Position numbers and translations under genes: made by a program. Shown one piece after another: positions 49,323 through 58,198 of a DNA stretch of 64,000 bases. The notes under the pieces are model-generated. The model saw only the letters and a program-made list of their open reading frames with translations, made no database searches and was not told the DNA's origin. Position 1 is the first letter of the stretch. Every line of letters starts with the position of its first letter. This DNA is from Saccharothrix luteola (lineage in GTDB: Bacteria; Actinomycetota; Actinomycetes; Mycobacteriales; Pseudonocardiaceae): NCBI RefSeq assembly GCF_020859565.1, contig NZ_JAJHUO010000025.1, forward strand, positions 62,001 through 126,000, given 5' to 3'.

Positions 49323-51995
49323 TCAACCGCACGGGCGGCGGTACTCCAACGCGCCGACGTAGAGCGTCCACTCCTCCTGGGTGATGGGGGCGGTGACGCC
49401 GGCGCACATCTCGCGCACCGCCGTGTCGAAGTCGAACTCCCACGCGCGCGTCGTGCCGTTCGACTTCGAGGTCACCACCTTGGTCGCGGTGTCGTCGAAC
49501 GCCACCGCGTAGACGCCTTCGGTGACCCCGTTGATCCGGCCGCGCGCCGAGGTCCGCCGCGGGTCCGACACGTCCCACAGCGCGACCATGTCCTGCGCGC
49601 CGACCGTGGCGAGCGCGACACCGGACCGGTCGAAGCCGAGCGCCTGCACCGCTCCCCGGTGCGCGCGGCCGGACCACAGCTCCGCGGGCTTGGCCCGGTC
49701 GGTCACGTCGTACAGCCGGACCTCGCCCTTCGCGGTGCCGAACGCCAGCGTGCGGTGGTCGTGCGACACGGCGACCGCGGTGACGTCCCGCGCGGTGTCC
49801 AGCCGCGTGACCGGCTTCGGGCTCTTGGGGTCGGACACGTCCCACAGCCGGATCACGCCCATGACGTCGAAGGTGATGACGTCGCGGCCGTCCGGGCTGT
49901 AGGCGACGCCGACGACCTGGTGCGGGTGGTCGGTCAGGCGCGCCACCTCGACCGGCTCGGCCGGGTCGGTCGTGTCCCACACCGCGACACCGGCCGGCTC
50001 CGACACGGTGACCAGCGTGCGGGCGCGGGCCGGGTCGAACGCGATCAGGTCGACGGGGGAGCCGAAGTCGTGGATGACCTCGGGAGTCAGGTCGGTCACG
50101 TCCCAGACCTTCGCGGGCCCGTCCACCAACGTCGTGGCGAACGCCTGGCCGTCCTTGTTCACGGCGATCGAGGTCACGGTCTCGTTCGCGGGCCCGAACA
50201 CCCGCGTCGGCGTCTGCCGGTCGCCGTCCGGGCTTCGGGCCAGGGCTGAGGCGAAGGCGGCGCGCGCGGCCTCGTTGAGCTCGCTCCTCGCCCGCGCGCT
50301 GAGCACGCCGTCACGCGTCTCGTCGTTCGGGTTGAGGCGGTGGGCGACGATGGCGAGCTGGTCGGCGAGCTCCGGGGCGCTGCTGCGCAGGCTCTGCGAC
50401 TGGTTGGCCACGTACCAGCCGGCCGACGAGTTCCAGCCCGCCGCGGCCTCCTTCTGCGCGCTGATCGCGATCACCACGGCGGTGCCGGCGAGCAGGAGCA
50501 GCACGGCCAGCAGCGCCACGAGCTGGCGCAGCCTGCGGGTGTGCCGCAGCGTGACCAGCCGTTCCCGGTCCCGCGCCTGAAGGCTCTCGGCCAGGAAGTC
50601 GCGCTCCTGCGCGCTGGTGCGCACGCCGTCGCGCCGCGTCCACTCGACCGCGGTGTCCAGCCGCGTGCCCCGGTACAGCGCGTCCGGGTCGCGGCCGAGC
50701 GATTCCCAGGTGGCGGCGGCCTCGGTGAGCCTGCGCATGGTGCGCAGACCCTCCCGGTCCTCGGCCAGCCAGCCGCGCAGCCGCGGCCAGGAGCGGATCA
50801 GCGCCTCGTGCGCGATCTCCACGCTGTCGCGGTCCAGGGTGAGCAGCCGGGCGTGGGCGAGCCGGTCGAGCACCACGTCCACGTCCACGTCGTGGTCGAG
50901 CTCGGCGCGCGGCAGCCGGCGCTTGGTGTCCTCGGTGCCGTCGCCGAGCGCGGTGAGCCGCAGGAACACCTGCCGCGCCACCGCGCGCTGGTGCCGTTCC
51001 AGCGACGTGTAGGTGCGTTCGGCGGTCTGCGCGATGGCGTGCTGGACGCCGCCCGCGGCCTCGTACCCGGCCAGCGTCAACGTGGTGCCGCGCCGTCGCC
51101 GCCAGGTCTCCAGCAGCGCGTGCGACATCAGCGGCAGCACGCCCGCCTGACCGGTGGCGTCCGCGATGAGCCGGGACACCAGCGCCGTCTCCACCGTGCA
51201 CGACGCCTTCACGGCGGGCTGCATGATCACCTGGCGCAGTTCCTCGGCGCCCATCGGCCCGAGCAGCAGCTGGGCGTCGGTCAAGGCCTCGACCAGCCGC
51301 GGGTGCTGCGCGCAGTGACCGTAGAAGTCGGCCCGCACGCCGACCACGACCTTGCACCGGGCGGTCAGCAGGGTGTCGACGTAGGCGGTGCGCCGGTCGG
51401 TGTCCGGCCAGAGCGTGAAGACCTCTTCGAACTGGTCCACGATGAGCAGGTCGGCGTCCAGGTCGGGGTCGGCGGTCTCGCTCGGCGCGGTGACCACGAC
51501 GCGGCCCGCCACCCGCGGCACCAGGCCGGCGCGCAGCAGGGACGACTTGCCCGCGCCCGAGGCGCCGAACACCGCGATGAACCGGCGGTGCGCCAGCCGT
51601 TGCTCCAGGTCGTCCAGCAGGTGGTCGCGGCCGAAGAACCACTCGGCGTCCTCGGTGCCGTAGGCCGCCAGGCCCGCGTACGGCGGGTGGCCCTCGTCCG
51701 GGGGCGGGTCGGCGCTGGGCAGCACCTCGGCGGCGACCTGCCGCCACCGGTCCTCCCACTCGGCCACGTCGCCCTCGCAGGCGCGCACGTAGGCCAGCGT
51801 CACCGCGAGCGTGGGCAGCCTGCGCCCGCCGGCCGCGTCGGACAACGTCGTCGCCGAATAGTGGGCGCGCGCGCCCAACTGCCGGTAGCTCTGCCCGCCC
51901 GCCTTGTCCCGCAACGACCTCAGGTCGGCGGCGAACTTCAGCAGCGGGCTGTCACCGACGTCCAACGGGCGTTCTCCGCGCGGCAACCGGTCCAC
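49323..51995 (-). CDS. HTH-STAND NTPase (nSTAND1) with transmembrane segment and WD40 repeats
   Basis: This 890-residue protein begins VDRLPRGERPLDVGDSPLL, the usual start of this actinomycete group (GTG 51995; a TTG at 51965 with GGAGAA upstream is possible). An XRE-like HTH lies at about 20-75. The nSTAND1 NTPase follows a YAGLAAYGTEDAEWFFGR linker, with P-loop GASGAGKSS (about 144-152) and Walker B LLIVDQFEE (about 183-191). A transmembrane helix is near 490-515 (LVALLAVLLLLAGTAVVIAI), and WD40 blades run from about 600 to 880 (LWDVSD and WDVTD blade ends). STAND proteins are signal-gated ATPases; many act in defence or development. Here DNA-binding and membrane parts coexist. Confidence 0.9.
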   Translation of the reverse strand: MDRLPRGERPLDVGDSPLLKFAADLRSLRDKAGGQSYRQLGARAHYSATTLSDAAGGRRLPTLAVTLAYVRACEGDVAEWEDRWRQVAAEVLPSADPPPDEGHPPYAGLAAYGTEDAEWFFGRDHLLDDLEQRLAHRRFIAVFGASGAGKSSLLRAGLVPRVAGRVVVTAPSETADPDLDADLLIVDQFEEVFTLWPDTDRRTAYVDTLLTARCKVVVGVRADFYGHCAQHPRLVEALTDAQLLLGPMGAEELRQVIMQPAVKASCTVETALVSRLIADATGQAGVLPLMSHALLETWRRRRGTTLTLAGYEAAGGVQHAIAQTAERTYTSLERHQRAVARQVFLRLTALGDGTEDTKRRLPRAELDHDVDVDVVLDRLAHARLLTLDRDSVEIAHEALIRSWPRLRGWLAEDREGLRTMRRLTEAAATWESLGRDPDALYRGTRLDTAVEWTRRDGVRTSAQERDFLAESLQARDRERLVTLRHTRRLRQLVALLAVLLLLAGTAVVIAISAQKEAAAGWNSSAGWYVANQSQSLRSSAPELADQLAIVAHRLNPNDETRDGVLSARARSELNEAARAAFASALARSPDGDRQTPTRVFGPANETVTSIAVNKDGQAFATTLVDGPAKVWDVTDLTPEVIHDFGSPVDLIAFDPARARTLVTVSEPAGVAVWDTTDPAEPVEVARLTDHPHQVVGVAYSPDGRDVITFDVMGVIRLWDVSDPKSPKPVTRLDTARDVTAVAVSHDHRTLAFGTAKGEVRLYDVTDRAKPAELWSGRAHRGAVQALGFDRSGVALATVGAQDMVALWDVSDPRRTSARGRINGVTEGVYAVAFDDTATKVVTSKSNGTTRAWEFDFDTAVREMCAGVTAPITQEEWTLYVGALEYRRPCG

Positions 51996-52171
51996 CCCCC
52001 TGGCAGTCTCACGACGATTGTCCGCAGTGACAAACGTGCCGTCCAGGCTGTCAGACGACGGTCCGCGGTGGGCCCGCTTCGGGTGACTGCATTCGGGTGA
52101 AGCGGTCCAGAGCACTTCGGCCGTGCTTGCGGTGCGCGGAGGCGCCGTTCACCGCGGCTAAGCTCGGGGGA

Positions 52172-52702
52172 GTGCCTCGCCTGATCGCTCTGAACGGTCC
52201 GCCAGGGTGCGGCAAGTCGACCATCGCGCGCCGTTACGCGGACGACCACCCACCTGCGTTGGCGTTGGACGTCGACCGGGTGCGCGACCTGATCGCGGGC
52301 GACCTCGGCGAGGCCGGTCGCCTGGCGCGCGACATCGCCGTCGCCGCTGCCCGCGTGCACCTGACGTCCGGCCACGACGTGGTCGTGCCCCAGTTCCTCG
52401 GCCGACCGGAGTTCCTGGACCGCCTGTCCGCCCTGGCGGTCGACGTGGGCGCGGCCTACCACGAGGTCGTCCTGATCGACACCAAGGACAACGCGATCCG
52501 CCGGTTCACCGAGCGTGGCACGATCCAGGCCACCCCGGCCGAGCTCTCGGCGATGTACGACAACCTGCAAACCATCATCGCCACGCGCCACCCCACCCTC
52601 ATCCGCTCGGTGGAAGGTGACCCAGCTCACACCTATCAGGCGCTCCTGGCCGTCCTGAACGTAGAACTCGGGGTACCTGAGCGTTCGACACGCGGGACCT
52701 GA
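52172..52702 (+). CDS. P-loop kinase (AAA_33-type)
   Basis: This 176-residue protein opens VPRLIALNGPPGCGKSTIAR with Walker A at residues 9-16. ALDVDRVRDLIAGDL and VVVPQFLGRPEFLDRL are typical of small-molecule kinases. The substrate is unknown. The last ~10 residues (GVPERSTRGT) and the TGA are encoded by the intergenic repeat, so the natural C-terminus has been replaced or extended by the repeat. It is divergent from the STAND gene. Confidence 0.82.
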   Translation: MPRLIALNGPPGCGKSTIARRYADDHPPALALDVDRVRDLIAGDLGEAGRLARDIAVAAARVHLTSGHDVVVPQFLGRPEFLDRLSALAVDVGAAYHEVVLIDTKDNAIRRFTERGTIQATPAELSAMYDNLQTIIATRHPTLIRSVEGDPAHTYQALLAVLNVELGVPERSTRGT

Positions 52703-52783
52703 ACGTAGGACACGCGCGAGAGTCCTACGTTCAGGGTGCGCGTGTCCTACGTTCGGAACAGGTGAGTTCAACGCTCAGGACAG
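52664..52783. repeat. Second copy of the modular intergenic repeat
   Basis: The same modules as at 17634-17793: inverted GCGTTCGACACGCGGG and CCTGAACGTAGGACACGCG, then forward GTCCTACGTTCAGG, GTGTCCTACGTTC and GAGTTCAACGCTCAGGAC. It fills the whole gap between two convergent genes and contains both stop codons (52700-52702 and 52775-52777). Confidence 0.85.
52698..52735. terminator. Bidirectional terminator hairpin inside the repeat
   Basis: CCTGAACGTAGGAC (52698-52711) pairs perfectly with GTCCTACGTTCAGG (52722-52735), loop 10 nt. The kinase stop TGA is in the left arm. It lies between convergent genes and should end both transcripts. Confidence 0.8.
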
Positions 52784-53950
52784 GGCGGTGGTGACGTAGG
52801 GGTCGGGGTCGGCGAGGATCGCGCGCACGGCGGTGGTGGCGGCGCCGCGCATGGCGGCCTCCGCGCCCAGCGACGAGGAAACCACCCGAACGGGTGACCA
52901 CTCGGCGCTGACGACCCGCCGGTCCAGCTCCGCGTGCAACGGCTCCTGCAACCACGGCTCCAGGCGGGCGTACGTGCCGCCCAGCACCACCGAGGGCAGG
53001 TCGAGCAGGTTCACCGCGCCGGACAGCGCCACGCCGAGCCACCGCGCCGCCGAGCGCACCGCCGTCGTGGCCGTCCGGTCACCCGCCGCCAGCCTGACCA
53101 GCAGCTCGTCCACCCCGGACACGCCCGCCGCGCGCACGATCTCGTCCTGCCCGGCCAACCGCTCCAGGCACCCGCGCGACCCGCACGCGCACTGCGGCCC
53201 GCGCGGGTCGACGGACAGGTGCCCGATCTCGCCGCCGAACCCGGACACGCCCTCGAACAGCGCGCCGCCCACCACGATGCCCGCGCCGATGCCGATCTCG
53301 CCCGAGATGTGCAGGAAGTCCGTCGCCACGTCCCCGTGCCACAGCTCGGCCAGCGCGGCGAGGTTCGCCTCGTTGCCCACCAGCACCGGCACGTCCAGCT
53401 CGACCCGGCGGGTCAGCTCGCCCCGGACGTCCACCTCGCGCCAGCCCAGGTTCGGCGCGACGCGCAGCGACCCGCCGGCCACCTCCACCAGGCCGGGCAC
53501 GGCCACGCCGACCCCGCCGATCGGCACGTCCTGCTTCGCCGCCGTGCGCACCGCCGTCGCCACCTTGGCCAGCACCCGGGCGGGGGAGGAGGCACGATTG
53601 TCGCTGGGCCGCACCCAGCGCGCCCGCACCCGCCCGGTGAGGTCGACCAGGCACGTGGCCAGGTAGTCGACCCCGATCTCCACCCCGAGCCCGTGCGGCC
53701 CGGTGGGCGACAGGTGCAACGCCGTGCCGCGCCGGCCGGGACCGGATCTGGCCTGCGCCTCGCCCTCGGCCACGAGCCCGGCGCCGATCATCCGGTCGAC
53801 CAGGCTCGACACGGTGGCCTTGGTCAGGCCGGTGCGGGCGGCCACGGCCGCGCGCGACGACCCGGGCGCCTCGGCGATGGCGTCGAGCACGAGGGCGGAG
53901 TTGTGCCGTCGCACGGTGTGCTGGCTCGCGGGCTGCGGTCTGGACACCAC
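52775..53950 (-). CDS. xylR: ROK-family xylose repressor
   Basis: This 391-residue protein has an N-terminal winged HTH (VRRHNSALVLDAIAEAPG, RAAVAARTGLTKATVSSLVD). A ROK sugar-kinase-like domain follows, with the zinc/ROK signature GGEIGHLSVDPRGPQCACGS then RGCLERLAG. NEANLAALAELWHG is the sugar-site strand. It is divergent from xylA across a perfect dyad, so it most likely represses xylAB until xylose binds. GTG codons at 53950 and 53947 are both possible starts. Confidence 0.92.
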   Translation of the reverse strand: MVSRPQPASQHTVRRHNSALVLDAIAEAPGSSRAAVAARTGLTKATVSSLVDRMIGAGLVAEGEAQARSGPGRRGTALHLSPTGPHGLGVEIGVDYLATCLVDLTGRVRARWVRPSDNRASSPARVLAKVATAVRTAAKQDVPIGGVGVAVPGLVEVAGGSLRVAPNLGWREVDVRGELTRRVELDVPVLVGNEANLAALAELWHGDVATDFLHISGEIGIGAGIVVGGALFEGVSGFGGEIGHLSVDPRGPQCACGSRGCLERLAGQDEIVRAAGVSGVDELLVRLAAGDRTATTAVRSAARWLGVALSGAVNLLDLPSVVLGGTYARLEPWLQEPLHAELDRRVVSAEWSPVRVVSSSLGAEAAMRGAATTAVRAILADPDPYVTTALS

Positions 53951-53972
53951 TGGATCCTAGCGGCTGAGTGCG

Positions 53973-53995
53973 ATAAGTTCAGGCATCAAACTTAT
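53973..53995. promoter_or_regulatory. XylR operator in the xylR-xylA gap
   Basis: ATAAGTT-N9-AACTTAT is a perfect inverted repeat and the most AT-rich stretch for kilobases around. It ends 13 bp before the xylA start and 22 bp from the xylR start, so it can control both. Confidence 0.8.
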
Positions 53996-54008
53996 TGGAG
54001 GTGCCCTC

Positions 54009-55145
54009 GTGGACAAGTTCAGCTTCGGCCTGTGGACGGTCGGCTGGCCGGGACGCGACCCGTTCGGTGACGCGACCCGCCCCCCGCTGGACGCGCCGTT
54101 GGCGGTGCGCAAGCTCTCGGAGCTCGGTGCGTGGGGCATCACGTTCCACGACGACGACCTGTTCCCCTTCGGCTCCGACGCGGCCGAGGTGGGCAAGCGG
54201 GTCTCCGCGTTCCGCGCGGCGTTGGACGAGACCGGCATGGTCGTGCCCATGGTGACCACCAACCTGTTCACCCACCCGGTGTTCAAGGACGGCGGCTTCA
54301 CCAGCAACGACCGCTCGGTCCGGCGGTTCGCGCTGCGGAAGGTGCTGCGCAACCTGGAACTGGCGGCCGAGCTCGGCGCCGAGACCATCGTGATGTGGGG
54401 TGGCCGGGAAGGCTCCGAGGTCGACGCGGGCAAGCCCGTGTCCGCCGCCCTCGACCGCTACCGCGAGGCCGTCGACACGGTCGCGCAGTACTCGGTCGAC
54501 CAGGGCTACGGCTTCCGCTTCGCGCTGGAGCCCAAGCCGAACGAGCCGCGCGGCGACATCCTGCTGCCGACGATCGGCCACGCGCTGGCGTTCATCTCGA
54601 CGCTCGAGCACCACGAGCTGGTCGGCGTGAACCCCGAGGTCGGCCACGAGCAGATGGCGGGCCTCAACTTCGTGCACGGCATCGGCCAGGCGCTGTGGCA
54701 GGGCAAGCTCTTCCACATCGACCTCAACGGCCAGAAGGGCCCGCGCTACGACCAGGACTTCGTGTTCGGCCAAGGCGACCTGCTGTCCGCGTTCTTCCTG
54801 GTCGACCTGCTGGAGAACGGCGGCTACGAAGGGCCTCGGCACTTCGACTACAAGCCGCTGCGCACCGAGGACTTCGACGGCGTGTGGGAGAGCGCGGCGG
54901 CCAACATGCGCACCTACAAGCTGCTGCGCGAGCGGGCGGCGGCGTTCCGCGCCGACCCCGAGGTGCAGGAGGCGATGAAGTACAGCGGCGTGTACGAGCT
55001 GGCCGAGCCGACCCTGAACGCGGGCGAGTCGATCGAGGACTTCCTGAAGGGCGAGGACTTCGAGCCCGACACCGCGGCCGAGCGCGGCTTCGGCTTCGTG
55101 CGCCTCGCGCAGCTGGCGACCGAGCACCTGCTGGGCGCGCGCTGA
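54009..55145 (+). CDS. xylA: Xylose isomerase
   Basis: This 378-residue class I actinobacterial xylose isomerase begins MDKFSFGLWTVGWPGRDPFG. The catalytic HDDDLFPFG loop and TTNLFTHPVFKDGGFTSND are present. Metal ligands are in FALEPKPNEPRGD, NPEVGHEQMAGLNF and HIDLNGQKGPRYDQD. It interconverts D-xylose and D-xylulose in the cytoplasm. The GTG has GGAGGTG six bases upstream. Its stop overlaps the xylB ATG (TGATG). Confidence 0.97.
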   Translation: MDKFSFGLWTVGWPGRDPFGDATRPPLDAPLAVRKLSELGAWGITFHDDDLFPFGSDAAEVGKRVSAFRAALDETGMVVPMVTTNLFTHPVFKDGGFTSNDRSVRRFALRKVLRNLELAAELGAETIVMWGGREGSEVDAGKPVSAALDRYREAVDTVAQYSVDQGYGFRFALEPKPNEPRGDILLPTIGHALAFISTLEHHELVGVNPEVGHEQMAGLNFVHGIGQALWQGKLFHIDLNGQKGPRYDQDFVFGQGDLLSAFFLVDLLENGGYEGPRHFDYKPLRTEDFDGVWESAAANMRTYKLLRERAAAFRADPEVQEAMKYSGVYELAEPTLNAGESIEDFLKGEDFEPDTAAERGFGFVRLAQLATEHLLGAR

Positions 55146-56524
55146 TGGCGCTCGTCGCGGGCGTCGACTCGTCCACCCAGTCCTGCAAGGTTGTGGTCCG
55201 CGACGCGGACACCGGCGCCCTTGTTCGGCAAGGGCGTGCGGCGCACCCGACGGGCACCGAGGTGCATCCCTCCGCCTGGTGGGAGGCGCTCCAGACGGCC
55301 ATCGCGGACGCGGGCGGCCTGGACGACGTGGCCGCCGTGTCGGTGGCCGCGCAGCAGCACGGCATGGTGACGCTCGACGAGGCCGGGGAGGTGGTCCGGC
55401 CGGCGCTGCTGTGGAACGACACCCGTTCCGCGCCGGCGGCGGCCGACCTCACCGCCGAGCTGGGCGGTCCGGACCAGTGGGCCGAGGCGATCGGCAGCGT
55501 GCCGGTCGCCTCGCTCACGGTGACCAAGCTGCGGTGGCTGGCGGCCAACGAGCCGGAGTCCGCCGCCCGCACCGCGGCGGTCTGCCTCCCGCACGACTGG
55601 CTGACGTGGAAGCTGGCCGGCGGCACGTCGCTGGACGCGCTGACCACCGACCGCAGCGACGCCAGCGGCACGGGGTACTGGTCTCCGTCCACAGAGGACT
55701 ACCGGCCGGACCTGCTCGAACTGGCCCTGGGCAAGGTCGTCGCGGTGCCACGCGTCGTCGGCCCGGCGGACCTGGTCGGCGGCCGGTTCGGCGCGGGCGC
55801 GGGCGACAACGCGGCGGCGGCCCTCGGGGTGCAGGCGCAGCCCGGTGACGTCGTGGTGTCCATCGGCACGTCCGGCACGGCGTTCGCGCGCTGGCCGAAC
55901 CCCGTCGCCGACGGCACCGGCATCGTCAACGGCTTCGCCGACGCCGAGGGCGGCCACCTGCCGCTGGTGTGCACCCTGAACGCCTCACGGGTGCTCACGT
56001 CGACCTCGTCCGTGCTCGGCGTCGACCTGGCGGACCTGTCGGACCTGGCCCTGTCCGCGCCCGCGGGAGCGGACGGCCTCGTCCTCGTGCCGTACCTGGA
56101 GGGGGAGCGGACGCCGAACAAGCCCGACTCCACCGGCGCCCTGCACGGCATGAGGCTCGACACCATGACCCCGGCGCACTTGGCGCGCGCCGCGGTCGAG
56201 GGCCTGCTGTGCAGCCTGGCGGACGCGATCGACGCACTGCGGGCGCTCGGCATGCCGGTCACCCGCGTGCTGCTCATCGGCGGCGGCGCCCGCATGCCCG
56301 CCGTGCGGCAACTCGCACCGGCGATCTTCGGCTGCCCGGTCGTGGTGCCGGCGCCGAGCGAGTACGTGGCCGACGGCGCCGCCAGGCAGGCGGCGTGGGC
56401 GGCGGGCGGCGCGGACACCCCGCCCCACTGGTCGGAACTGGCCTCGACCTCCGTCGAAGCCGACCCGACCCCGTGGGTCCGGGACCGCTACGCCGCGGCG
56501 CGCGACCTGACCGTCAACCGCTGA
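55145..56524 (+). CDS. xylB: Xylulokinase
   Basis: This 459-residue FGGY kinase has VAGVDSSTQSCKVVVRDADT (phosphate 1), AQQHGMVTLD, LWNDTRS, VVVSIGTSGTAFAR (phosphate 2) and LLIGGGARMPAVRQL (adenosine). It phosphorylates D-xylulose for entry into the pentose phosphate pathway. It is coupled to xylA by overlap and followed by a strong terminator. Confidence 0.96.
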   Translation: MALVAGVDSSTQSCKVVVRDADTGALVRQGRAAHPTGTEVHPSAWWEALQTAIADAGGLDDVAAVSVAAQQHGMVTLDEAGEVVRPALLWNDTRSAPAAADLTAELGGPDQWAEAIGSVPVASLTVTKLRWLAANEPESAARTAAVCLPHDWLTWKLAGGTSLDALTTDRSDASGTGYWSPSTEDYRPDLLELALGKVVAVPRVVGPADLVGGRFGAGAGDNAAAALGVQAQPGDVVVSIGTSGTAFARWPNPVADGTGIVNGFADAEGGHLPLVCTLNASRVLTSTSSVLGVDLADLSDLALSAPAGADGLVLVPYLEGERTPNKPDSTGALHGMRLDTMTPAHLARAAVEGLLCSLADAIDALRALGMPVTRVLLIGGGARMPAVRQLAPAIFGCPVVVPAPSEYVADGAARQAAWAAGGADTPPHWSELASTSVEADPTPWVRDRYAAARDLTVNR

Positions 56525-56527
56525 CGC

Positions 56528-56573
56528 GAGCCGAAGGGGGCGCTTCCGGCCGCGGAGGCGCTCCCTTCGGCTC
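56528..56573. terminator. Terminator after xylB
   Basis: GAGCCGAAGGG (56528-56538) pairs with CCCTTCGGCTC (56563-56573); inner bases GCGC extend the stem. It stands between the convergent xylB and APH-like genes and can act both ways. Confidence 0.88.
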
Positions 56574-56599
56574 GAACCTCGTGACCTCGCGACGTCCGG

Positions 56600-57484
56600 T
56601 TACGGCGCGTCCCCGAGCACTTCCTCGAGCACGTGCCGTGACCGCTCGTCGCCGTCGGCGAGCGTGATGAGGGCCTTCCACAGCGCCCACCCGCGTGCCC
56701 GCTCCCACGTCGCGTCGTCCAACCCGACCGCTTCGCGGAAGACCCTCCTGCTCTCACCCGAGAACATGGTCCACGCGATGACGAGATCGCACGCGGGATC
56801 GCCGACACCGCACCCGCCGAAGTCGATCACGGCGGTCAGCTTCCCGCCGTCGACCAGCAGGTTCCCGCTCGCGATGTCGCCGTGGAACCACACCGGGGGC
56901 CCGGACCACTCCGGCGTGCGCAGCACGTCCTCCCACACGGCGGCGGCCCTGCCGACGTCGATCCGGCCCTCCAACGCCGCCAACGCCCGCCGCGTCCCGT
57001 CGTCGTAGTAGCCCGGCGAGGTGCCCCGGTAGAAGCTGTGCGCGCCCGCTCGCGGCCCATCCGTCGCGTCGATGCGCCGCAGGGCGCGGAGGAAGTCGGC
57101 GATCGAGACCGCGAACCCCGCCAGGTCGTCGACGCGGTCCGGCGACGCCGTCTGCCCGTCCAGCCAACGCCGGACAGACCAGGGGAACGGGTAGCCCTCA
57201 CCCGGCACGCCCACGGCCAGCGACACGGGCACCGGGACGGGCAGCGACGGCGCGAGGACCGGCAACCACCGGTGCTCCTTCTCCACCGCCGGCGCGTAAC
57301 CCTCGCCGGTGGGCAGCCGCACCGTCATGTCGTCGCCCAGCCGGTACGTGCGGTTGTCCCACCCGTCGACCTCGACCGGCGCCACGGGCAGCCCGGCCCA
57401 CCGCGGGAACTGGCTCGCGAGCAGCCGCCGCACCAGCGCGGCGTCGATGCCGGCACGACCGTCGGGCGGGGAGATGTCGACCAT
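56600..57484 (-). CDS. Aminoglycoside phosphotransferase-family kinase
   Basis: This 294-residue APH-fold kinase has the catalytic loop WFHGDIASGNLLVD and metal loop AVIDFGGCGVGDPACDLVIA. VEVDGWDNRTYRLGDDMTVR is the N-lobe start. ATG 57484 has GGGAGG upstream. Many such proteins act on metabolites rather than antibiotics, so resistance should not be assumed. Confidence 0.92.
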   Translation of the reverse strand: MVDISPPDGRAGIDAALVRRLLASQFPRWAGLPVAPVEVDGWDNRTYRLGDDMTVRLPTGEGYAPAVEKEHRWLPVLAPSLPVPVPVSLAVGVPGEGYPFPWSVRRWLDGQTASPDRVDDLAGFAVSIADFLRALRRIDATDGPRAGAHSFYRGTSPGYYDDGTRRALAALEGRIDVGRAAAVWEDVLRTPEWSGPPVWFHGDIASGNLLVDGGKLTAVIDFGGCGVGDPACDLVIAWTMFSGESRRVFREAVGLDDATWERARGWALWKALITLADGDERSRHVLEEVLGDAP

Positions 57485-57583
57485 CCCGCCAGCCTCCCGA
57501 TCACCCCGCGTGCCGGGCAACGCATTTTCCCGTCCGCCGCGGGTAACCGGCGAGTTGGCCGACCGGATGCGGAGGTGCCCGTG

Positions 57584-58195
57584 ATGAGGGCCGTGGTGCT
57601 CAACTGCACGTTGAAGAAGTCGCCCGATGCGTCCAACACCCAACTGCTGGCGGACGTCGTCGTCATGGCCCTCGAACAGCGGGACGTCGAGGTGCGGACG
57701 TTCCGGGTGGTGGACCACGACGTGCCTCCGGGAGTCGTCACCGACCTCGGCGAGGGCGACGAGTGGCCGATGCTGCACGACGAGCTGCTGAACGCGGAGA
57801 TCCTGGTCGTCGCCACCCCGACGTGGGTCGGCCACCCGTCGTCCGTCGCGCAGCGCGTGATCGAGCGGATGGACGCGATGATCTCCGAGCAGGACGACGA
57901 GGGCCGGCCGGTCGCGTACAACCGCGTCGCGGGGGTCGTGGTGACCGGCAACGAGGACGGCGCGCACCACGTGATCAGCGAGGTCGCCGGCGCCCTGGGC
58001 GACATCGGCTACACCGTTCCGGGCCAGGCGTGGACCTACTGGAACATGGGCCCCGGGCCGGGCCCGAGCTACCCGGACACCGTCCACGGCCACGACTGGT
58101 CGAAGAGCACGGGCGAAGCCATGGCGGCCAACCTCCACGCCGTCGCCCAGGCCCTCGCCAAGTCCCCTATCCCGCCGCCTCCGTCGTCGAGCTGA
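57584..58195 (+). CDS. Flavodoxin-like NAD(P)H-dependent FMN reductase
   Basis: This 203-residue flavodoxin-fold protein has VVLNCTLKKSPDASNTQLL (phosphate loop), LVVATPTWVGHPSSVAQRVI (flavin-contact loop) and VTGNEDGAHHVISEVAGAL. It probably reduces FMN or quinones. ATG 57584 and in-frame GTG 57581 share a GGAGG site. Confidence 0.87.
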   Translation: MRAVVLNCTLKKSPDASNTQLLADVVVMALEQRDVEVRTFRVVDHDVPPGVVTDLGEGDEWPMLHDELLNAEILVVATPTWVGHPSSVAQRVIERMDAMISEQDDEGRPVAYNRVAGVVVTGNEDGAHHVISEVAGALGDIGYTVPGQAWTYWNMGPGPGPSYPDTVHGHDWSKSTGEAMAANLHAVAQALAKSPIPPPPSSS

Positions 58196-58198
58196 CCA

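Noticed and set aside
56600..57484. Reading the APH-fold gene as an antibiotic-resistance gene
   Set aside because: Catalytic loops fit the whole APH superfamily, which includes many metabolite kinases; nothing in the context points to resistance.
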